Source of the DNA: Pseudomonadota bacterium
Lineage (GTDB): Bacteria > Pseudomonadota > Alphaproteobacteria > Caulobacterales > Caulobacteraceae
NCBI GenBank assembly: GCA_023386645.1
Contig: JAEWJI010000016.1
Location: 1 to 64,000, forward strand
Reading direction: 5' to 3'
Length of the DNA stretch: 64,000 nt
Of this stretch, positions 6,688 to 14,398 are shown piece by piece (the first letter of the stretch is position 1; each line of letters opens with the position of its first letter). The notes under the pieces were generated by a model. The model had not been told where the DNA came from. It saw only the letters and a program-made list of their open reading frames with translations, and did no database searches. Position numbers and translations under genes: made by a program.

Positions 6688-7968
6688 ATGCGCCGCGTCG
6701 TCGTCACGGGGCTGGGCCTCGTCACTCCCCTGGGCTGGGGCGTCGAGCACAGCTGGAAGGGCATCGTCGAGGGCCGGTCGGGCATTGGCCCGATCACCGT
6801 GTTCGACACCGATGGCTATGGCTGCACCATCGCCGGCGAAGTGCCGGCCACGGATGGGCGAGGCGGCGCCGGCCCTGACACGCCTGGAGCCTTCGACTTC
6901 GACAAGGTGATGTCCGCCAAGGACCGCAAGCGCGTCGACGACTTCATCGTCTTCGCCATCGCCGCGGCCGACGAGGCGCTGGCCGACGCGGACTGGAAGC
7001 CGGAGAGCGAAGAGGACAAGTGCGCGACCGGCGTAATGATCGGCGCGGGGATCGGCGGCCTCGGTCCCATCGCGGACACCGCCCTGATCCTGCGTGACCA
7101 GGGTCCGCGCCGGGTCAGCCCCTTCTTCATTCCCTCGGCCCTTATCAACCTGGCGAGCGGCCAGGTGTCGATCCGGCATGGGTTAAAGGGGCCGAACCAC
7201 TCGGTGGTCACGGCCTGCGCCACCGGCGCCCACGCCATCGGCGACGCGGCGCGGATGATCGCCCTAGGCGACGCCGAGGTCATGGTCGCGGGCGGGGCCG
7301 AAAGCTCCATCGTGCCGATCGGCATCGCCGGCTTCCTGGCCTGTCGCGCTCTGTGCACTAGCTTCAATGACGAGCCCCAAAAGGCCAGCCGCCCGTACGA
7401 CCGCCGCCACGACGGCTTCGTGATGGGCGAGGGCGCCGGCGTGATGGTGCTGGAGGAATACGAGCATGCGGTCGCGCGCGGCGCGAGGATCTACGCCGAG
7501 GTCGTAGGCTACGGCATGAGCGGCGACGCCTATCACATCACCGCACCGTCGGAGGACGGGGAAGGCGGCCTGCGGGCGATGAAGATGGCGCTGAAGCGGG
7601 CCGGAATGGAGCCGTCGGACCTCGATTACGTCAACGCCCATGGCACATCGACCATGGCCGACTGGATCGAGCTCAAGGCGATCGAGCGCCTGGTCGGAGA
7701 CCATGCCAAGAATCTGGCCGTAAGTTCGACCAAGTCGATGACGGGGCACCTGCTGGGGGCGGCCGGGGCGATCGAGAGCATTTTCTCGGTCCTGGCCATC
7801 CGCGATCAGATCGCGCCGCCGACCATCAACCTCGACGAGCCGGAGCACGAGACGGCGATCGACCTGATTCCGCACAAGGGCAAGCCGAGGGACATCGAGG
7901 TCGCCATGTCCAACAGCTTCGGCTTCGGCGGCACCAACGCCTCGGTGATCTTCAAGAAGGTCGCCTAG
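6688..7968 (+). CDS. fabF: 3-oxoacyl-ACP synthase II
   Basis: FabF condenses malonyl-ACP with acyl-ACP in chain elongation. The thiolase-fold Cys-His-His set is present: Cys177 in VTACATGAHAIG, His in VNAHGTST and His in TGHLLGAAGA. The C-terminal NSFGFGGTNAS is a family hallmark. The start at 6688 (MRRVVVTGLGLVTPLG) has a GAGGAGCGGG ribosome-binding stretch; the frame continues upstream but without family sequence. The length is 426 aa, slightly long because of an insertion around residues 54-70. The mltG ATG follows its stop codon directly. Confidence 0.96.
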   Translation: MRRVVVTGLGLVTPLGWGVEHSWKGIVEGRSGIGPITVFDTDGYGCTIAGEVPATDGRGGAGPDTPGAFDFDKVMSAKDRKRVDDFIVFAIAAADEALADADWKPESEEDKCATGVMIGAGIGGLGPIADTALILRDQGPRRVSPFFIPSALINLASGQVSIRHGLKGPNHSVVTACATGAHAIGDAARMIALGDAEVMVAGGAESSIVPIGIAGFLACRALCTSFNDEPQKASRPYDRRHDGFVMGEGAGVMVLEEYEHAVARGARIYAEVVGYGMSGDAYHITAPSEDGEGGLRAMKMALKRAGMEPSDLDYVNAHGTSTMADWIELKAIERLVGDHAKNLAVSSTKSMTGHLLGAAGAIESIFSVLAIRDQIAPPTINLDEPEHETAIDLIPHKGKPRDIEVAMSNSFGFGGTNASVIFKKVA

Positions 7969-9123
7969 ATGGCGCGGGGCGGGGAAGCGCGTCAGGCAAA
8001 GCCCAGACGTTCCGGTGCGGTCGCGGCCCTGATCGCCGCGTCGGCGACGTTCAGCCTGTTCGTGATCGCCGCCCTGGTCTGGGGCTGGACCGTCTACTAC
8101 GGACCGGGACCCGCCGCGCGGCAGGGGGAAGCGACGATCGTCACCCTGAGGTCCGGCTCAGGAGTCTCGGCCATCGCCGCGAATCTGAAGGCTGCGGGCG
8201 TCATCCGCTCGACCGACATGTTCAAGGCCGCCGCGAGCCTGACCGGGGCGGACCGTCGGCTGCGGGCGGGGGAGTATCAGGTGCCGTCGCGCGCCTCGCT
8301 GAAAACCGTCATCGGCCTGCTGGTGGATGGCCGAGTGGTGCGTCACTTCGTGACCCTGCCCGAGGGTTGGTCCTCGGCCCAGGCAGTCGACATCCTGAAC
8401 ACCAAGGAGATTCTGACCGGGACGATCGATGAGGTTCCGGAAGAGGGGTCGCTGTGGCCCGAGACCTATGAGGTCACACGGGGCGAAAGCCGCCAGGCGG
8501 TGATCGGGCGCATGCAGGCCGCCCAGAGAGACAATCTGGCCCGGCTGTGGGCTGCGAGGGCCCCGGGTCTCGTGGTCTCAACGCCGGAGGAGGCGGTGAT
8601 CCTGGCCTCCATCGTGGAGAAGGAGACAGGCGTGGCGTCGGAGCGGCCCCGGGTGGCGGCGGTGTTCACCAACCGGCTGCGCCAGGGCATGCGACTGGAG
8701 AGCGATCCGACCATCGTCTACGGCATCACACGAGGGCGTCCGCTGGGCCGAGGCATACGCCTGTCGGAGCTGCAGCGGGACACCGGCTACAACACCTATC
8801 TGATCGACGGCCTGCCGCCGACGCCTATCGCCAATCCTGGGCGCGAGGCGCTGCGGGCGGTGCTTAACCCACCCTCGACCGACGAGCTGTTCTTCGTGGC
8901 CGACGGCACGGGAGGGCATGTGTTCGCGCGGACCTATGAGGAGCATCTCCGTAACGTGGCCCGATGGCGTGAGATCGAACGGCGGCGTGCAGGCCTCCCG
9001 CCAGCGGCGGCCGAAACGGCCGCGCCCGGGGTTAGTGTTCCGCCCGTCACGGAGCCGGCACCCGCATCTTCGGCTCCGGCGGGACAGGCTGTGATCACGG
9101 TCCAGCCGGCGGCGCCGCGATGA
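7969..9123 (+). CDS. mltG: Endolytic murein transglycosylase
   Basis: MltG is a membrane-anchored lytic transglycosylase that cuts nascent glycan strands and terminates peptidoglycan polymerisation. One membrane helix lies at about residues 17-42, followed by a periplasmic LysM-like part and the YceG catalytic domain. The catalytic Glu is in ASIVEKETG, followed by RVAAVFTNRL and LESDPTIVYG as in the family. The length of 384 aa is normal. The C-terminus ends in an Ala/Pro/Val-rich low-complexity tail of about 45 residues. The ATG directly abuts the fabF stop and the last codons overlap yicC by ATGA, so translation is probably coupled. The fabF-mltG link is widespread. Confidence 0.94.
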   Translation: MARGGEARQAKPRRSGAVAALIAASATFSLFVIAALVWGWTVYYGPGPAARQGEATIVTLRSGSGVSAIAANLKAAGVIRSTDMFKAAASLTGADRRLRAGEYQVPSRASLKTVIGLLVDGRVVRHFVTLPEGWSSAQAVDILNTKEILTGTIDEVPEEGSLWPETYEVTRGESRQAVIGRMQAAQRDNLARLWAARAPGLVVSTPEEAVILASIVEKETGVASERPRVAAVFTNRLRQGMRLESDPTIVYGITRGRPLGRGIRLSELQRDTGYNTYLIDGLPPTPIANPGREALRAVLNPPSTDELFFVADGTGGHVFARTYEEHLRNVARWREIERRRAGLPPAAAETAAPGVSVPPVTEPAPASSAPAGQAVITVQPAAPR

Positions 9124-10001
9124 GCGCCCTGTCCGGCATGACCGGGTTCGGCCGCGCGGATGGCGCTTACGGCGACTGGCGCTGGATGGTGGAGGCTCGT
9201 TCAGTGAACGGACGCTCGCTCGAAGTGCGGTTCAAGGGACCGCAGGGATTCGAGGCGGTCGAGCGATCGGCCAAGGCCATGACCCAGGCCCGCATGGCGC
9301 GCGGGCAGGTGACCATCGGCCTGCAGGCCCGGCGGGACGAAGGCGAGGCCCGCCCTGTCGTCATTAACGAGGATGTCCTGCGGACCTATCTGCAGGCGGC
9401 GCGACGGCTCGAAGAGGCGGGCGCGGCGCCCGCGACGGCGGACGGCCTGCTGGCGCTCAGGGGCGTGCTTGACGCCGGGGAGACCGAGGAAGACCCGGAC
9501 CGGACCGAACTGGACGCAGCCGTGGAGGCCAGCATGGCCGGGGCGCTGGATGCCTTGGTCCTGTCGCGGCGGAGAGAGGGCGAGCAGCTGGCGCCGCTGC
9601 TGACCGGCTTCATCGACCGGATCGAAGAGCTGGTCGCCCGGGCCGAGCACGAGGCCGAAGCCCAAATCGGCGCGGTGCGTGAGCGTTTCACTCGCCGCAT
9701 GGCCGACTTGGCGCCGGACGCTCCCGGGCTGGAGGAGCGGATCTTTTTGGAGGCCGCCGCCTTGGCCGCGAAGGCCGACGTGCGCGAGGAGCTGGACCGG
9801 CTAGGCGCCCATATCGCCTCGGCTCGGACCCTGCTGTGTCAACCTCCGGCGGGCCGCAAACTGGACTTCCTGATGCAGGAGTTCATGCGAGAAGCGAACA
9901 CCTTGTGCTCGAAATCCGCTACGACCGCCCTGACCGCCGTCGGCCTGGAGCTGAAGGCCGTGGTCGAGCAGCTGCGCGAACAGGTACAGAATGTCGAATG
10001 A
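9120..10001 (+). CDS. yicC: YicC family endoribonuclease
   Basis: YicC/YloC proteins are RNA-cleaving enzymes linked to small-RNA turnover and stationary-phase survival. The N-terminal MTGFGRADG and SVNGRSLEVRF, and the C-terminal GRKLDFLMQEFMREANTL followed by KSATTALTAVGLELK, are signature segments of the family. The length is 293 aa. It overlaps mltG by four bases (ATGA) and gmk by eleven bases. The yicC-gmk pairing is common in Proteobacteria. Confidence 0.92.
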   Translation: MSALSGMTGFGRADGAYGDWRWMVEARSVNGRSLEVRFKGPQGFEAVERSAKAMTQARMARGQVTIGLQARRDEGEARPVVINEDVLRTYLQAARRLEEAGAAPATADGLLALRGVLDAGETEEDPDRTELDAAVEASMAGALDALVLSRRREGEQLAPLLTGFIDRIEELVARAEHEAEAQIGAVRERFTRRMADLAPDAPGLEERIFLEAAALAAKADVREELDRLGAHIASARTLLCQPPAGRKLDFLMQEFMREANTLCSKSATTALTAVGLELKAVVEQLREQVQNVE

Positions 10002-10632
10002 GCGCACGCCCCGCCGGGGCGTCCTATTGATCGTGGCCAGTCCGTCCGGGGCCGGCAAGACCAGCCTTTGCCGGCGACTGATGGCGGATCACGCCGGCCT
10101 GGAGCTGTCGATCTCCATGACCACGCGCGGCATCCGCCCGGGCGAGGTTGCCGATCGCGACTACCACTTCGTCGATCATGCCGAGTTTCAGCGGCTGATC
10201 GACCAGGACGCCTTCCTGGAATGGGCGGACGTGCATGGGAACCGCTACGGTTCGCCCCGGGCCCCGGTGGATCGCGCGCTGGCCGAGGGCCGCGACGTCC
10301 TGTTCGACATCGACTGGCAGGGCGCGCGCGACATCGCGGACAAATGCCCCGAAGATGCCGTGCGGGTCTTTATCCTGCCGCCCAGCCTCGAGGAGCTGCG
10401 CCGGCGCCTGGTGACTCGGTCGCAGGACGCCGACGAAGTAATCGAGCGGCGGATTCAGAACGCCAAGGGTGAGATCGAGCACTGCGACGCCTTCGACTAT
10501 GTGCTGGTCAACGATGACTTCGACCGCTCTTACGCCGAGCTGGCCCACATCTATCACGCCGAGCGGTCGCGACGGCGGCGCAATCTTTGGGTCGAGGCCT
10601 ACCGGCGCGCCTTGCTGGACGAGCGGGTCTGA
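9991..10632 (+). CDS. gmk: Guanylate kinase
   Basis: This enzyme phosphorylates GMP to GDP. The P-loop is ASPSGAGKTS near residue 12-21, and the GMP-binding segment runs through SMTTRGIRPGEVADRDYHFV. Further marks are the FLEWADVHGNRYGSP and DIDWQGARDI motifs and the lid region RSQDADEVIERRIQNA. The length of 213 aa is normal. The ATG lies within the last codons of yicC in another frame. It ends the fabF-mltG-yicC-gmk run; a small unrelated gene follows after 44 bases. Confidence 0.96.
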   Translation: MSNERTPRRGVLLIVASPSGAGKTSLCRRLMADHAGLELSISMTTRGIRPGEVADRDYHFVDHAEFQRLIDQDAFLEWADVHGNRYGSPRAPVDRALAEGRDVLFDIDWQGARDIADKCPEDAVRVFILPPSLEELRRRLVTRSQDADEVIERRIQNAKGEIEHCDAFDYVLVNDDFDRSYAELAHIYHAERSRRRRNLWVEAYRRALLDERV

Positions 10633-10676
10633 GCCATTCATCCGGTGGCAAGCTGTCGGATGATAGACGCCGCCTG

Positions 10677-11168
10677 ATGTATTCGCCGCCCGCCCCTTCG
10701 GGCTCGCCGCAGCGGCCAACCGGCCTGATGTTCGAGCCCCATAGTTTCTTCGCCAGGCCCTGGTGGGGAACAGGCGAGTTTCGCAGCCCGGCCGGGCGTT
10801 TCCTCGCCAAATACCGGCTGACGGGCGAGGGGCGGATGGAGGGAGAAAGCGCCGTGGTCTCCCAGCGGATCGTCATGGACGGGGGCGATGAGCACCTGAT
10901 GGAGTGGGAGGTGCTGTCGACGGATCCTGAACACTATGTAGCGCGCGAAATCTCCTCGGGCGTGACGGCCAAGGGGCGGCAGTGCTCCGAGGGATTCACC
11001 TGGACCTTCTGGATGAAGGCGCCGACGCCCATGGGCGCGCAGTGGGTGCGTTCGACGGTGACCTACGCCATGGAGACGGCGACCACGGCGCGCAGCGTCT
11101 GCTTCAATCGGCTGTGGGGGCTGTTGCCGATCTCCACGGTCACGACCTTCTACAGCCACGCCCACTAG
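10677..11168 (+). CDS. Conserved hypothetical protein, DUF3833-like
   Basis: This product of about 163 aa lacks a signal peptide or membrane helix. It has a lipocalin-like alternation of strands: FFARPWWGTGEFRSPAGRF, then QRIVMDGGDEHLMEW and QCSEGFTWTFWMKAP. The layout resembles the DUF3833 family (a short G-x-G-x-F entry, then beta strands ending in a basic/aromatic C-terminus), but I assign this from memory of the pattern only. The start is uncertain: ATG at 10677 or 10728, neither with a clear Shine-Dalgarno. Its stop codon shares the CTAG palindrome with the convergent rsmA stop. Confidence 0.6.
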   Translation: MYSPPAPSGSPQRPTGLMFEPHSFFARPWWGTGEFRSPAGRFLAKYRLTGEGRMEGESAVVSQRIVMDGGDEHLMEWEVLSTDPEHYVAREISSGVTAKGRQCSEGFTWTFWMKAPTPMGAQWVRSTVTYAMETATTARSVCFNRLWGLLPISTVTTFYSHAH

Positions 11169-11983
11169 GCGGACGCGAGCGCCTCGGCCAGGCGGAGGAA
11201 GCCCGCGATGTCGATTGTCTCGGCCCTTGCATCGGCGTCGACGCCAGCCCGTTCGCACAGCGCGTGCCCGCCTAGCACCTTCAGGCTGGAACGCAGCATC
11301 TTGCGGCGCTGACCGAAGGCGGCGGCGGTGACCTTCTCAAGCCGCGCGAGTGTCGCTGGGGCCGGGCGATCCGGCCTTGGAACCAGGTGCACGACGGCCG
11401 AGGCCACCTTGGGCGGCGGGGTGAAGGCGCGCGCGGGCAGGTCCATCACCACCCGGGCGTCGCAGACCGCCTGAGCGATGACGGACAGCCGGCCGTAAAC
11501 CTCCGAGCCTGGCTCGGCCGCGATCCGGTCGGCGACCTCCTTCTGGAACATCAGGGTCAGGGCGTAGGGCGTCCAAGGCCCGGTCAGCCACTTGATCAGC
11601 AGGGGGGTGCCGACGTTGTAGGGCAGGTTGGAGACCAGGTGGGCCGGCCCGTCAGCGAGCTCGGCCTCCCGCACCTTCAGCGCATCGCCTTCGATGATCG
11701 AGAGACGGCCCGAGCCGTCGTCCAGCTCTGACAGGAGCGGGATGAAGCGGGCGTCCTTTTCCACCAGGACGACCCGGCCGGCGTCGCTTTCCAGGATAGC
11801 GCGGGTCAGGCCCCCCGGCCCGGGGCCGACCTCGATGACCGTCCGCCCATCAAACGGGCCGGCCAGGCGCACGATCTTGCGGGTCACATTCAGGTCCAGG
11901 AGGAAGTGCTGACCGAACGCCTTCTTCGCCATGAGGCCGTGGGCGTCCAGCGTCTCCCGCAACGAAGGTCCGGTCTGGGTCAT
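11165..11983 (-). CDS. rsmA: 16S rRNA dimethyladenosine transferase
   Basis: RsmA (KsgA) dimethylates two adjacent adenines in helix 45 of 16S rRNA during small-subunit assembly. Motifs are AFGQHFLLDLNVTRKIV, the SAM loop IEVGPGPGGLTRAIL and the catalytic SNLPYNVGTPLL. The length of 272 aa is normal. The ATG overlaps the pdxA stop by four bases (ATGA). It is the last gene of the lptF-lptG-lptD-surA-pdxA-rsmA operon. The stop overlaps the convergent upstream gene through CTAG. Confidence 0.96.
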   Translation of the reverse strand: MTQTGPSLRETLDAHGLMAKKAFGQHFLLDLNVTRKIVRLAGPFDGRTVIEVGPGPGGLTRAILESDAGRVVLVEKDARFIPLLSELDDGSGRLSIIEGDALKVREAELADGPAHLVSNLPYNVGTPLLIKWLTGPWTPYALTLMFQKEVADRIAAEPGSEVYGRLSVIAQAVCDARVVMDLPARAFTPPPKVASAVVHLVPRPDRPAPATLARLEKVTAAAFGQRRKMLRSSLKVLGGHALCERAGVDADARAETIDIAGFLRLAEALASA

Positions 11984-12990
11984 CCGGCGAACCTCACCCG
12001 GGCCTCTGCCATCTGGTCTGCCAGCCGGATCGCCGCGATCAGGCTGTCGGGGCGCGCCACGCCCCGGCCCGCGATGTCGAACCCAGTCCCATGGTCCGGC
12101 GAAGTGCGCACGATCGGCAGGCCCAGGGTCGCGTTGACGCCGCCCCAGAAGTCGAGCGTCTTCACCGGGATCAGGGCTTGGTCGTGATACAGACAGATGG
12201 CGGCGTCATAGGCGGCCCTCGCCTCTTCGTGAAACAGGGTGTCGGCGGGAAGGGGCCCGGTGATCCGCACGCCCTGGGCGCGCAGGGTGGCGACGGCCGG
12301 CTCCAGGATCTCGATTTCCTGGCGCCCCAGGGCCCCGCCCTCGCCGGCGTGCGGGTTTAGGCCGGCCAGGACTAGGCGCGGCTCACCGATGGCGAAATCC
12401 TGCTTCAGGCTTTCATGAACCACTCGGGCGGTGCGCATCACCCGCTCCGTCGTGATCAGCTCCGGGACTTCGTCGAGCGGGACGTGGATGGTCACTAGAC
12501 AGGCTCGGAGATCCCGAGCGGTGAGCATCATCACCGGCCCTCGCGCGCCTGGTTGGGGCGTGTCGGCCGTAAGCTCGGCGATGAACTCCGTGTGGCCGGG
12601 GAAGCGGAAGCCCGCGGCGTAGAGCGGGGCCTTGGCGATCGGCGCGGTGACCAGACCGGAGGCTTCCCGTCCGAGAACGAGGCTCACGGCCCGCTCGATC
12701 CAGTCCGCAACCGCCGCCGCATTGCGCGGATCGGGGCGGCCGGGCTGCACCGCCACAGGCAGGGGCTCGTGCACGACAGGCAGGAAGTCGGAAAAGCGCG
12801 AAGCGACATCCGAAGTGTCGATCACTTCGACGACCGGCGCGCCCTGGGTCTTGAGGACCCTGGCGTCGCCAACGACCACGAAGGCCGGCCCGTCGAAGCG
12901 CAGGGCCTGCCAAGCCTTGAAGACGATCTCGGGACCGACTCCAGCCGGTTCGCCGAGTGACAGGGCCAGGGGCGGCAGGCCCCGGGTCAC
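11980..12990 (-). CDS. pdxA: 4-hydroxythreonine-4-phosphate dehydrogenase
   Basis: PdxA oxidises 4-phosphohydroxy-L-threonine in pyridoxal phosphate synthesis. The start is a GTG at 12990 that overlaps the surA TGA (GTGA). The N-terminus LALSLGEPAGVGPEI is the family signature. Metal and substrate residues are visible in FPGHTEFIAELT, HVPLDEVP, GLNPHAGEGG and DAAICLYHDQALIPVK. GTGFDIAGRGVA near the C-terminus is also typical. The length is 336 aa. The surA-pdxA-rsmA order is conserved in Proteobacteria. Confidence 0.96.
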   Translation of the reverse strand: MTRGLPPLALSLGEPAGVGPEIVFKAWQALRFDGPAFVVVGDARVLKTQGAPVVEVIDTSDVASRFSDFLPVVHEPLPVAVQPGRPDPRNAAAVADWIERAVSLVLGREASGLVTAPIAKAPLYAAGFRFPGHTEFIAELTADTPQPGARGPVMMLTARDLRACLVTIHVPLDEVPELITTERVMRTARVVHESLKQDFAIGEPRLVLAGLNPHAGEGGALGRQEIEILEPAVATLRAQGVRITGPLPADTLFHEEARAAYDAAICLYHDQALIPVKTLDFWGGVNATLGLPIVRTSPDHGTGFDIAGRGVARPDSLIAAIRLADQMAEARVRFAG

Positions 12991-14324
12991 TTCATCTCGA
13001 TGAGCGCGTCCGCGCGCAGGTCGCGGATATAGCGTCGTCCCAGCATGGCCAGTTGCTGGTTCTGCAAGCGCGCCTGGATCGCCTCGGCCGAGGGAGCGTC
13101 GGCTCCGCCCGCGCGACGGCCGCAGACCGCCACCAGATGTACGCCCAGCGGTGTCCGGACCGGCGAGCTAATCGCTCCTACCTCGCTGGAACGAGCAACC
13201 TGTTGGAACTGCGGCGCCAGGTTCTGGGTGTCGCTCTCGCCAAGATCCGCGCCGAGCAGGCCGGTCTCCGAGGTGGCGCGCTGGAGCATGTTCTCGCACG
13301 TCAGTTGCGGCCGCAGGGCCTCGAGCCGCTGGGTGGCGGCGGCGACCTCGGCTTCCGTCGCCGTTTCTGGGGCCTCGATCATCACCTGTTTCAGGCTGAC
13401 CAGACTGGTGGCGGCTCCGGAACGCTTGTCCCGCATGTAGATGATGTAGACGCCGCCCTCGACGGGGATCGGGCGCGAAAGCTGACCGGGCTGGAGCTGG
13501 TCGAAAGCCGCCTGAAGGCTGGGTTGGACCGTGCCCTGCACGACCCACCCCGCGTCACCCCCACGCACCGCCGACGGAGCGGAGGAGAACTGGCGAGCCA
13601 CGGCTTGAAAGGGCGCGCCTTGGACCATCTGGTCGACCAGCTGCTGGGCGCCGGTCATCGCCGCCTGCTGGCCGCCCACGCGGGCCGCCTCGATGAAGAT
13701 TTCGCCGACCAGATACTGGGGCTTAGCTGCCGCTTCCGTGGCCTGGCGCAAAGCCTGCTCGACCTGAGCGCGGCTGACTCGCGCGCGCGAGCCGAAACGG
13801 CCTCGAACGAGCTGGCTCCAACCGATCTCGGTCCGCAGCTGTTCGCGCAGACTGCGCGGCTGGATTCCTCCTTGCTGCAGAAAGGCCAGGAAGTTCTCGG
13901 TCGAGGCGCCCATCTGCTGGGCCATTCCGGCGATCTCTTGATCGACCTCCTCGTCGGTGATCTTCAGCTCTTCGTAGTTCGCGATCTCCTGGGCCTGGAG
14001 CCGCTGTTCGATAAGGGCGGTCAGGGCCTGCTGCTGGATGGCGGGCAGGTTTTCCTCGGTCGGCTGGACTTGGCTCATCACGATGATGCTGAGCATCCGC
14101 TGACGCAGGTCGAAGCCGGTGATCACGTCGTCATTGACGGTGGCGATGATACCGTCGGCCATTCGAAACTCGGGCTGAACCGGGGCCTGCGCCGGCGCCT
14201 GCTCGGCCGCCGGGTCGAGGGTGCCGGCCGCCGGAGAAGGCGGCGCCGGAGTGGTTTGAGCCACGGCCTGAGCGGCCAGGAGCGCGGCGACCGCCGCACC
14301 CGTCATGATACCCAGCAAACGCAT
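12987..14324 (-). CDS. surA: Periplasmic peptidyl-prolyl isomerase/chaperone SurA
   Basis: SurA escorts outer-membrane proteins through the periplasm. A signal peptide is evident (residues 1 to about 23, ending AQAVAQ), then a Pro/Ala-rich linker and the N-terminal chaperone domain (IIATVNDDVITGFDLRQRM). Two parvulin-type rotamase regions follow: one near GDAGWVVQGTVQPSL, and a weaker second near SSPVRTPLGVHLVAV. The length is 445 aa. It sits directly downstream of lptD, one of the clients of this chaperone, with 74 bases between, and overlaps pdxA by GTGA. Confidence 0.93.
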   Translation of the reverse strand: MRLLGIMTGAAVAALLAAQAVAQTTPAPPSPAAGTLDPAAEQAPAQAPVQPEFRMADGIIATVNDDVITGFDLRQRMLSIIVMSQVQPTEENLPAIQQQALTALIEQRLQAQEIANYEELKITDEEVDQEIAGMAQQMGASTENFLAFLQQGGIQPRSLREQLRTEIGWSQLVRGRFGSRARVSRAQVEQALRQATEAAAKPQYLVGEIFIEAARVGGQQAAMTGAQQLVDQMVQGAPFQAVARQFSSAPSAVRGGDAGWVVQGTVQPSLQAAFDQLQPGQLSRPIPVEGGVYIIYMRDKRSGAATSLVSLKQVMIEAPETATEAEVAAATQRLEALRPQLTCENMLQRATSETGLLGADLGESDTQNLAPQFQQVARSSEVGAISSPVRTPLGVHLVAVCGRRAGGADAPSAEAIQARLQNQQLAMLGRRYIRDLRADALIEMK

Positions 14325-14398
14325 CGTCCGTCCGAATCCCCGATTTTACCGGTGTCGCCTCGACCTTTGATGAGGGAGGTCCGACCCCTTCGCGCGCC